Shown here one piece after another: positions 53,500-60,990 of a stretch of 64,000 nt of DNA. Under the pieces are notes generated by a model. It was not told the origin of the DNA and searched no databases. It saw only the letters and a program-made list of their open reading frames with translations. The DNA lies in assembly GCF_003046295.1 (NCBI RefSeq), contig NZ_PZZN01000001.1, positions 576,714 through 640,713 of the forward strand. Direction: 5' to 3'. This DNA comes from Sphingomonas aerolata (GTDB lineage: Bacteria; Pseudomonadota; Alphaproteobacteria; Sphingomonadales; Sphingomonadaceae). Positions within the stretch are counted from its first letter, which is position 1, and each line of letters starts with the position of its first letter. Position numbers and translations under genes: made by a program.

Positions 53500-54998
53500 C
53501 CGGCACGCTCGGATCGGTCGTGATCGTCGGCGGTGGTACCGCGGGCTGGATGGCCGCGGTCGCGTTCGGCCGCCTGCTGGGCCCGGCCGGCACGCGCGTG
53601 ACGCTCGTGGAATCGGACGACATCGCCACGATCGGCGTCGGCGAGGCAACGATCCCGCCGATCCGCACCTTTCACGCGATGCTCGGGATCGACGAGGACG
53701 CATTCCTCCGCGCGACCGGCGGCAGCTACAAGCTCGGCATCCGCTTCGAGGGCTGGACGCGCCCGGGCGAATCCTACGTCCATCCGTTCGGCCAGATCGG
53801 GACCGACATCGCCGGCGTGCCATTCGCCGCGCAGTGGCTGCGCGCCCGCCAGGCGGGGGCCGCCGACGCGCTCGGCGCCTATTCGCTCGAAGCCCGCGCC
53901 GCCCAAGCCGGCCGTTTCTCGCGCCCGATCGCGAACGGTGATTCACCGCTGTCGCGGATCGGCTACGCCTATCATTTCGACGCAGGCCGCTACGCCGTGT
54001 TCCTGCGCGCGCAGGCCGAGGCGCACGGCGTCATCCGCCGCGAGGGCCGGGTCGACCGCGTCGAGCGTGGCCCCGCCGGAATTGCCGCGGTCCATCTCGC
54101 CGATGGCAGCCGTGTCGAGGGCGACCTGTTCCTCGACTGCACGGGGTTTCGCGCGCTGCTGATAGAAGGCGCGCTGCAGGCGGGCTGGACCGACTGGTCA
54201 CAATGGCTGCCGTGCGATCGTGCGGTTGCGGTCCCGTCGGCCGCCGACGCCGCGCCGCTCGCGCTCACGCGGGCGATCGCGGAACCCGCCGGCTGGCGCT
54301 GGCGTATCCCGCTGCAGCATCGCACCGGCAACGGGCATGTCTTTTCCAGCCGCCACTGCAGCGAGGACGAAGCGACCGCGACGCTGCTCGCCGGGCTGCA
54401 CGGTGAGGCACTGGCCGACCCGCGCGTGATCCGCTTCGCCACCGGGCACCGCACCCGGTTCTGGAGCGGCAACTGCATCGCGCTCGGCCTGGCGGCGGGG
54501 TTCATGGAGCCACTGGAATCGACCAGCATTCATCTGGTGCAGAGCGGGCTTCAGCATCTGTTGCGAATGCTTCCGGCGGGCGGCCCCCCTGCCCAGGCGA
54601 TCGTCGACCGATATAATCGCACGATGACCGGCGAGTTCGTCCGGATCCGCGATTTCCTCGTCGCGCATTACCACCTCAATGCCCGTACCGAACCCTTCTG
54701 GCGCGAGCGCGCGGCGGCGCCGATCCCGGATGGCCTCGCCGAAAAGCTCGCGCTGTTCCGCGCCGGCGGACGCATCTTCCGCGAAACGGACGAATTGTTC
54801 AACGAGGTCAGCTGGCTTGCGGTGCTGACCGGACAGGACGCACCCGTGACCGGCCATGACCCGATCTGCGACGCGCTGCCGATCGCCATCGCGGCAAAGC
54901 GGCTCGCTCAGATCGAACGCGTCGTCTCCACCTCGCTGACCCACATGCCACCTCATGCCACCGCGCTCGCGCAGCTGGCTACGAACAGGATGCTCTGA
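53496..54998 (+). CDS. Flavin-dependent tryptophan-halogenase-family protein 4
   Basis: A 500-aa intact member: VGGGTAGWMAAVAFGRL, IGVGEATIP, K79 in SYKLGIRF, WRWRIP and E341 in EPLESTSIHL. Genes 1, 3 and 4 share LPCD and GLDxxFSS-type loops (NGHVFSSRHC here). It ends in TGATG, sharing one base with the GH9 start, so halogenase 4 and the glucanase are translated together. Confidence 0.9.
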   Translation: MTGTLGSVVIVGGGTAGWMAAVAFGRLLGPAGTRVTLVESDDIATIGVGEATIPPIRTFHAMLGIDEDAFLRATGGSYKLGIRFEGWTRPGESYVHPFGQIGTDIAGVPFAAQWLRARQAGAADALGAYSLEARAAQAGRFSRPIANGDSPLSRIGYAYHFDAGRYAVFLRAQAEAHGVIRREGRVDRVERGPAGIAAVHLADGSRVEGDLFLDCTGFRALLIEGALQAGWTDWSQWLPCDRAVAVPSAADAAPLALTRAIAEPAGWRWRIPLQHRTGNGHVFSSRHCSEDEATATLLAGLHGEALADPRVIRFATGHRTRFWSGNCIALGLAAGFMEPLESTSIHLVQSGLQHLLRMLPAGGPPAQAIVDRYNRTMTGEFVRIRDFLVAHYHLNARTEPFWRERAAAPIPDGLAEKLALFRAGGRIFRETDELFNEVSWLAVLTGQDAPVTGHDPICDALPIAIAAKRLAQIERVVSTSLTHMPPHATALAQLATNRML

Positions 54999-56740
54999 TG
55001 CCCTTCCCGCTTCTGCTCGCCGCCGCCGTCATCAATATCAACCAGCTCGGCTTCCGTCCCGAAGACCCCAAGCTTGCGATCGTCGCCGATCACGCGACGC
55101 GGCCGCTCGACTGGGTCGTGGTCGACGACGCCGGCAAGACCGTGCTGACGGGACGCACCAGCGTCGGCGGTGACGACGCGGCGTCGGGCGATCATGTCCA
55201 TGTCGCGCGCTTCACCGCGCTCACCCGCCCGGGCAACTACCGGCTGCGCGTCGACGGGACCGAAAGCGGCCGCTTCCGCGTCGGCCGCGACGTCTACGCC
55301 CCGCTCGCGCTGAACGCGCTCAACTTCTTCTACCAGCAGCGCGCCGGTACGCCGATCGACGCGCGCTGGGTGGGCAAGCGCTGGGTGCGCGCGGCCGGCC
55401 ATCCGCGCGAAGTCGCCGCCTGTTTTTCGGGCGCGGACGAGAAGGGCAATGTCTGGCCCGGCTGCCCCTATACGCTCGACGTCACCGGCGGCTGGTACGA
55501 CGCGGGCGACCACGGCAAATATGTCGTCAACGGCGGCATCGCGGTGTGGACGCTGCAGAATCTCTACGAGACCGGGCTTGCGCGTCGCGTGTTCGCCGAT
55601 GGTCAGGCGCGACTGCCGGAAGCCGGCAACCGCCGCGACGACCTGCTCGACGAAGCGCGGTGGGAGGTCGAGTGGATGCTGCGGATGCAGGTCCCCACAG
55701 GCACCCGCGTCGCACTCCCCGTCGGGCCGCATGATCGCTCGGGCCGGCTTGCACTTACGCCGGTCGACGCGGGCGGCATGGCGCATCACAAGGTTGCCGA
55801 CGCGCGCTGGACGACATTGCCGACCGCGCCCGCCGACGACAAGGAACCGCGGCTCCTCTACCCGCCCTCGACCGCGGCAACGCTGAATCTTGCCGCGGTT
55901 GCAGCGCAGGCCGCGCGGCTGTGGCAGCCGATCGATCCCGCCTTTGCCGCGCGGTGCCTTGCCGCCGCGCGCGCCGCCTGGACCGCCGCGCAGCGCAACC
56001 CCACGATCTTCGCGGCGCAGGGCTTCACCGGCAGCGGCGGCTATGGCGACGAGACGCTCGACGACGAACGCGCCTGGGCTGCAGCCGAGCTGTTCGCGAC
56101 GACCGGCGATACCGCCTACCGCGCAGCGCTGCCGACCGGCGCGACCGGCGAACCCGGCTGGGCCAGCGTCGCACCACTCGGCATGATCACGCTCGCGACC
56201 GCAAGCGGCGTTCCCGCGATGATCCGCGATGGCGCACGTGCGGCGATCGTCGCGACCGCCGACGGCTTCCTCGCCGAAACCGCGCGCGCCGGCTACCGCA
56301 TCCCCTACGCGTCGCAGACCTATAATTGGGGGTCGAATTCCAGCATTCTCAACCGCGCGATGCTGCTTGGCCTCGCACAGCGTTTCACCGGCGATGCGCG
56401 CTACCGCGCCGGCGTCGTCGATGCGGCCGATTATATCCTCGGCCGCAATCCGCTGGGCCAATCCTATGTCTCGGGGACCGGCTGGAAGCCGCTGACCAAC
56501 CCGCATCACCGGTTCTGGGCGCATCAGCTGTCGGCATCTTCGCCACCGCCGCCGCCGGGGGTGGTGTCGGGCGGCCCCAATAACAGCGCGATGGTCGATC
56601 CGGTCGCCGTGACACTGAAGGGCCGGTGCGCGCCGCAACGCTGCTGGGCGGACGACATCAACGCCTATGCGCTGAACGAGGTGGCGATCAACTGGAACGC
56701 GCCGCTCGTCTGGGTCGCCGCCTATCTCGACAGCGACTGA
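54998..56740 (+). CDS. GH9 family endoglucanase-type glycoside hydrolase
   Basis: A 580-aa enzyme. An N-terminal Ig-like module (ININQLGFRPEDPKLAIV, residues 11-95) precedes the (alpha/alpha)6 GH9 domain: catalytic Asp pair in GGWYDAGDHGKYV (D168, D171), NPHHRFW and the catalytic Glu E561 in LNEVAINWNAPLVW. The signal peptide is short. Members act on cellulose, mixed-linkage glucan, glucomannan or xyloglucan, some as exo-glucosidases, so the substrate is uncertain. Last gene of the halogenase operon. Confidence 0.9.
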   Translation: MPFPLLLAAAVININQLGFRPEDPKLAIVADHATRPLDWVVVDDAGKTVLTGRTSVGGDDAASGDHVHVARFTALTRPGNYRLRVDGTESGRFRVGRDVYAPLALNALNFFYQQRAGTPIDARWVGKRWVRAAGHPREVAACFSGADEKGNVWPGCPYTLDVTGGWYDAGDHGKYVVNGGIAVWTLQNLYETGLARRVFADGQARLPEAGNRRDDLLDEARWEVEWMLRMQVPTGTRVALPVGPHDRSGRLALTPVDAGGMAHHKVADARWTTLPTAPADDKEPRLLYPPSTAATLNLAAVAAQAARLWQPIDPAFAARCLAAARAAWTAAQRNPTIFAAQGFTGSGGYGDETLDDERAWAAAELFATTGDTAYRAALPTGATGEPGWASVAPLGMITLATASGVPAMIRDGARAAIVATADGFLAETARAGYRIPYASQTYNWGSNSSILNRAMLLGLAQRFTGDARYRAGVVDAADYILGRNPLGQSYVSGTGWKPLTNPHHRFWAHQLSASSPPPPPGVVSGGPNNSAMVDPVAVTLKGRCAPQRCWADDINAYALNEVAINWNAPLVWVAAYLDSD

Positions 56741-56743
56741 CGC

Positions 56744-57784
56744 TCAGCGGCGCTGGAGCGATTTCAGCAGATAGCCGCGGATCCGCTCGGTCCGGTCCTG
56801 GCTGGCCGGGCCCAGTACGCCGCGTGCGGGCGCGGGCAGATGATCGCCCGCCGCACTCGCCTCGTCCGCGAAGACATAATGTTCGAACCACGCGCGCCAG
56901 CCCGCCTTCTCCGCCGCGGGCAGGTCGCGCACCGCCATCATCGCGTGCACCACCGCATGGAACGCCGACACGCTCGAATCATAGGCGCGCCAATAGTTGC
57001 ACAGCACGTTGAGCGTCCCGAACGCCTGGACGTGGTGCCACCAGATCGCCGGGATGAAGATCGCGTCGCCCGGCCCAAGATCGGCCACCACCGCGTGGCC
57101 GAGCGCCTCGGCATAGCGCGGATACCGCTCCAGATCGGGCGCAAGCGGATCGACCATGCTCGAAGGCGGCCCCGCCAGCGTCCGGTCGAGCGGCCCCAGA
57201 TAGAGATTGCCGACCTGATCGGGGGGAAACAGCGTGAACCGCCGCTCGCCAGCGACCACGCAGGCGAGATTGGTCGACCCGTCATAATGCGTCGCGGTCT
57301 GCGATCCGTTGCCGATCCACAGCCGCGGCGTCGCCCCGCCCATCGGCAGTTCGAGCGGGTTCGCCGCCGCCCATCCCGGCAGATGCTCGGGCGCGGTCGC
57401 CGCGTTCGCATAGAGGATATGCCGCTCGGCTTCGGGGACGTCCGACAGGCGCAGCAATTCGCTCAGCAACACGCCGAGCGGCGCCTTTTCGCGGTGGAAG
57501 TTGAACCCTTCCAGATTATCGCCGCGATAGAAGAATTTGCCACCGAACGCCGGGCCGCCGATCAGCACCTCCATCGGCTTGCCGCCATCGCCGAGCCCGG
57601 TCAGATACGCCGCCGTCGCGCGATCGCCACCCGCCGCAGCCCGGACGCTGGCCCAGTGCGCGACCTGGCCGCGCAACACGATCGGCGCGTCGCGCAGGGC
57701 GATCTCGGCGGCAAAGGTCGCGGCGTCGACTGCGGCACGTTCCTCGACACGGGCATCGGTGGGGGCAGGATGCGATATCGTCAT
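56744..57784 (-). CDS. JmjC/cupin_8-like oxygenase-fold protein
   Basis: A 346-aa cytosolic protein with a JmjC-type cupin core. Likely Fe(II) ligands: HxD in ATHYDGSTN and the later His in WWHHVQAF; RFTLFPPDQVGNLYLGPLD is typical of cupin_8 proteins. These are found next to halogenase-family and TonB-receptor genes in Caulobacter- and Xanthomonas-type clusters (family knowledge). A 2-oxoglutarate-dependent hydroxylase of a protein or sugar is the best guess. It is convergent with GH9, with 3 bp between stops. Confidence 0.82.
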   Translation of the reverse strand: MTISHPAPTDARVEERAAVDAATFAAEIALRDAPIVLRGQVAHWASVRAAAGGDRATAAYLTGLGDGGKPMEVLIGGPAFGGKFFYRGDNLEGFNFHREKAPLGVLLSELLRLSDVPEAERHILYANAATAPEHLPGWAAANPLELPMGGATPRLWIGNGSQTATHYDGSTNLACVVAGERRFTLFPPDQVGNLYLGPLDRTLAGPPSSMVDPLAPDLERYPRYAEALGHAVVADLGPGDAIFIPAIWWHHVQAFGTLNVLCNYWRAYDSSVSAFHAVVHAMMAVRDLPAAEKAGWRAWFEHYVFADEASAAGDHLPAPARGVLGPASQDRTERIRGYLLKSLQRR

Positions 57785-57856
57785 CCCGCTGCGATAGCAG
57801 GATAATGCGCCGCGCCCTATTGCGTTCGCTGGCCCGACGAACCGGCCGTCCGTCGA

Positions 57857-58975
57857 TCAGGAGCGTCGGGCCCATCCCGCGACGCGCGCGTCGATCACCG
57901 CCGCGATCCGGTCGGCAATCACGGTCTGATCCGCGAGCGAGGGGTGCGAGTGGCACCCGGTGAAGGAAAGGCCGTTGACCGGGACATAGGTGAGCCACGG
58001 CGCGCCGGATCTGCGCAAGGTCGCGGCAACCTTGGCCACCTCCGCCTGGATCTCGCCATTGGCCATGTCCGTGGCCCACAGCACGATCTGTGCGCGTGGA
58101 TCGCGCGCGTGGAGCGCCTGCACGAAGCGCACATAGCGTCGTTCGTAATCGCCATGGAGGGCGTCGCGGTTCGCCCATGTCTCGCCGGCGTGAAGCGGTG
58201 TGGTGAAATCGTTGGTGCCGAGCGAGACGATAATCACCTGCGGATGCCAGCCGGGCACGCTGGCGCGGGATCGATGATCGAACAGGGTGAAGGGATAGGC
58301 TTCGGGCAGCGTGTCGGCCGCGAACCCGCCATAGTTGCGCACCACCCCGCGCCCGGAAATCGCATTCACTTCGTAATCCGCGCCGTAGCGGCGGGCGAGC
58401 AGCGCGCCAAAGCCGCGCGACGTATCTGTCGTCGCCCAGACCTCGTCCTGGGTACATTCGCGTTTGGGCGACGTCACACCATAACCGACGGTATGCGAAT
58501 CGCCGACGAACTCGATCTGCCGCGTACGATTGCGCAACCTAGCTCCGACAGTCCCCCGCTCGGCAAAGAACGGCCCGATGCCAGTCGGACCGGACTGGCT
58601 TTCCGAAGCGACCTCGATGCGCAACACGTGGCGCCCGGCGGGCATCCCGGCGACGCGGTACAGGCCGGGGACGGGCTTGACGAGCGTCGTGATCTTGCGT
58701 CCATCGACGAGCACGTGGAGTGCCACTTCGCCCGGCCCCACGTCGAACGATACCGCCGAGCCCCGAAACGCCGTCTCGGCATAACTGCCCGGCCACTGGC
58801 GGACAAAGCCGGCGCCTTTCCGCTCGAAACGGCCATGCATTGTTGCCGGCAACAGCGTCAGCGCGACAGGCCTCTCTGTCAGGCGCTCGACGCGAGGCTG
58901 TGCAGCAGCCTCGACCGCCGCCGCAAGGATCACCAACCCAGCCGCCATCCCTGCCATCCGACCATGCTTCGCCAT
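57857..58975 (-). CDS. SGNH-type carbohydrate esterase (CE2-like acetyl xylan esterase)
   Basis: A 372-aa secreted esterase: signal peptide (MAAGLVILAAAVEAAAQ), a jelly-roll N-domain to about residue 140, then the SGNH hydrolase domain. Nucleophile S160 in FVGDSHTVGYG, SLGTNDF oxyanion Gly/Asn, and catalytic His in CHSHPSLADQ (H344). This two-domain order is that of CE2 enzymes that deacetylate xylan or glucomannan. AGGAGG lies 8 nt before ATG 58975. It fits the polysaccharide cluster. Confidence 0.87.
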   Translation of the reverse strand: MAKHGRMAGMAAGLVILAAAVEAAAQPRVERLTERPVALTLLPATMHGRFERKGAGFVRQWPGSYAETAFRGSAVSFDVGPGEVALHVLVDGRKITTLVKPVPGLYRVAGMPAGRHVLRIEVASESQSGPTGIGPFFAERGTVGARLRNRTRQIEFVGDSHTVGYGVTSPKRECTQDEVWATTDTSRGFGALLARRYGADYEVNAISGRGVVRNYGGFAADTLPEAYPFTLFDHRSRASVPGWHPQVIIVSLGTNDFTTPLHAGETWANRDALHGDYERRYVRFVQALHARDPRAQIVLWATDMANGEIQAEVAKVAATLRRSGAPWLTYVPVNGLSFTGCHSHPSLADQTVIADRIAAVIDARVAGWARRS

Positions 58976-59202
58976 TCAAGAACCTCCTACCGCTCCTGCA
59001 CCTCCTATCCCTTTCGCGACGACCCGGCGACCGGCGTGGTGGACGCGACCGTCGACCTGCGGCCGCTGTTTGCCTGAGCCGGGGCGACCGGTCCCGAACC
59101 CGCCGCCAGAGGCATCGCATGGGACAAAAAGAGCCTTTGGTCGTTCGTGAGGGGAAACGGTGGCGGATCTTGCTCGAGGTCCGATTTCGACGGAGGAATG
59201 AC

Positions 59203-60177
59203 ATGGGTAGAATGATCGACGGTGCGTGGCACGCGGGCAAGGTGACGGAAGACAGCAAGGGCGGCGCGTTCGAACGGCAGGATGCGGGCTTTCGCGACTG
59301 GCTGACCCCGGTGGGGAGCCCCGGCCAAGACGGGCAGCCCGGCCATCCGGCGACGCCCGGTCGGTATCACCTCTATGTCAGCTATGCCTGCCCCTGGGCG
59401 CACCGGACGCTGATCGTACGCGCGCTGTACGGGCTGGACGACGCGATCGGTGTCTCGGTGGTCGATCCTGTCATGCTGGACAATGGCTGGACCTTCGGCA
59501 CGAGCCGCGGCGGCAGTGGCGATCCGCTGCACGACGCCGAGTTCCTGTGGCAGTTGTACGCCCGCGCCAGGCCGGACTATTCCGGCAAGGTCACCGTACC
59601 CGTCCTGTGGGATCGCGAGACCGACACGATCGTGTCGAACGAATCGGCGGACATCCTCCGGATGCTCGCGGCGTTCGCCGGATCCGGACCGGACCTCTAT
59701 CCTCAGGCCCAGCGCCAGCAGATCGATGAGGTCAATGCCCGCGTCTACGACACGGTGAACAACGGCGTGTACAAGGCCGGCTTCGCCACGACGCAGGACG
59801 CGTACGAGGCGGCAGTGCGCCCGCTGTTCGAATCGCTCGACTGGCTGGAAGAGAGGCTGTCCGGCAGCGACTGGCTGGTGGGCGAGGCGATGACGGAGGC
59901 CGATATCCGGCTCTTCACCACGCTGGTCCGCTTCGATGCGGTCTATCACTTCCATTTCAAGTGCAACGTGCGCCGCATCTCCGACTATCCGGCGTTGGAC
60001 GCTTACGTCGCACGGATGCTGGCAGATCCGCGCATCGCCGCGACGGTGCATCTCGATCACATCAAGACGCATTACTACGCCAGCCACCGCGACCTCAACC
60101 CTTGCGGAATCGTGCCCGTCGGTCCTGCCCTCCCTTGGGCTCACCTCACCGCGGGAGGCGATCAGACGCTCACCTGA
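59203..60177 (+). CDS. Glutathionyl-hydroquinone reductase (Xi-class GST)
   Basis: A 324-aa protein of the YqjG/PcpF/ECM4 family: active Cys in YVSYACPWAHRTLIVRAL, SVVDPVMLDNGWTF, and ITVPVLWD-type strand followed by VSNESADILRML. It reduces glutathionyl-hydroquinones. ATG 59203 (MGRMIDGAWHAGK) has GGAGG 6 nt upstream; the longer frames are rejected. The region 58976-59202 upstream shows no gene. Confidence 0.9.
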   Translation: MGRMIDGAWHAGKVTEDSKGGAFERQDAGFRDWLTPVGSPGQDGQPGHPATPGRYHLYVSYACPWAHRTLIVRALYGLDDAIGVSVVDPVMLDNGWTFGTSRGGSGDPLHDAEFLWQLYARARPDYSGKVTVPVLWDRETDTIVSNESADILRMLAAFAGSGPDLYPQAQRQQIDEVNARVYDTVNNGVYKAGFATTQDAYEAAVRPLFESLDWLEERLSGSDWLVGEAMTEADIRLFTTLVRFDAVYHFHFKCNVRRISDYPALDAYVARMLADPRIAATVHLDHIKTHYYASHRDLNPCGIVPVGPALPWAHLTAGGDQTLT

Positions 60178-60180
60178 CCA

Positions 60181-60321
60181 GCCGATTGGCAGCAGGGACA
60201 TGTTGGCGATGGAATGCTCGAAGCCCGCGGCGACGAAGATGGCGACCGGGCCGATAAACACGGCGACCTTGCCCGACAACGTTCTGGCGAACATCGCCAT
60301 CTTGTCCAGCTTCGAATCCAT
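60181..60321 (-). pseudogene. Fragment of a formate/nitrite (FNT) transporter
   Basis: Reading on the minus strand from 60321, MDSKLDKMAMFARTLSGK leads to IFVAAGFEHSIANMSLLPIG. GFEHSIANM is the diagnostic FNT-family motif. Only about 45 residues of a roughly 270-aa, six-helix transporter remain, and after SLLPIG the frame turns into unrelated sequence next to the GST stop. It is a relic of a larger gene, truncated at both ends. Confidence 0.7.
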
Positions 60322-60550
60322 TGTCGCGGCTGCAGCGTCGCCGATCGTTCATGCCGCGTCGGATCGACATCTATTCCGATGCGATGGGCTGGACAGCATT
60401 CACTACCTGATCTCGTGTTACAATCGCTTGTGGTCGGACGGTGGAACCTGGACAGACACCGGCATCCCGTTCCTACCCTCAGTCGCCGCATGATCAGCGC
60501 TCTTTGCGCAAGCGCCCGAGAGTAATACCGTCAAGCCTCTTCGGCCCGCA
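60322..60550. other. Intergenic stretch without a recognisable gene
   Basis: Short frames exist on both strands but none has protein-like composition or a homologue I recognise. It may be more decayed sequence of the FNT region. Confidence 0.35.
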
Positions 60551-60724
60551 TCACCGATCATGCGCTGCGCGAAGACGATGCCCGCCAAGAACGACCGCTT
60601 TTCCATGGGCCAGGGCCAGTTCGATATGAACATTCTTGCTGCGGTCATCGATTGCTTCGCTCGCGCGCCTTCGTTCTTGCTCAGCCCGGTCGCGATGATA
60701 GGCAACTCTTCCAGTCTCAGTCAT
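60551..60724 (-). CDS. Small sphingomonad-type helical protein (57 aa)
   Basis: MTETGRVAYHRDRAEQERRR followed by ASEAIDDRSKNVHIELALAHGK: the Y-R-R-A-x-x-E...A...H-x-x-L-A pattern resembles small proteins of about 50-60 aa common in Sphingomonadaceae. GAGGGG precedes ATG 60724. The function is unknown. Its last residues are not family-like, so the end may be altered. Confidence 0.5.
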   Translation of the reverse strand: MTETGRVAYHRDRAEQERRRASEAIDDRSKNVHIELALAHGKAVVLGGHRLRAAHDR

Positions 60725-60990
60725 CGACCCCTCGTCCCAATCCCACAATATATTCGTTAACCAACATACGTGAGAGGCATGCCGAGGTTCCCTGTCATCG
60801 GATCTTTCCGTGATCACAGCGGTCGCGATGCAGGAATTTCAGATCATGGAGCCATCGCCGAGGAACGGGAAAGAGCATGCGCCGCTGCGGGGATCACAAC
60901 CGGCCAGTTTCGACAGTTTAAGAACGACCAACGTTGAGCTTGGCGGTGACGATGCTACAGCTCTGTGACCCGCTAAACCTTTGGAGTCCG

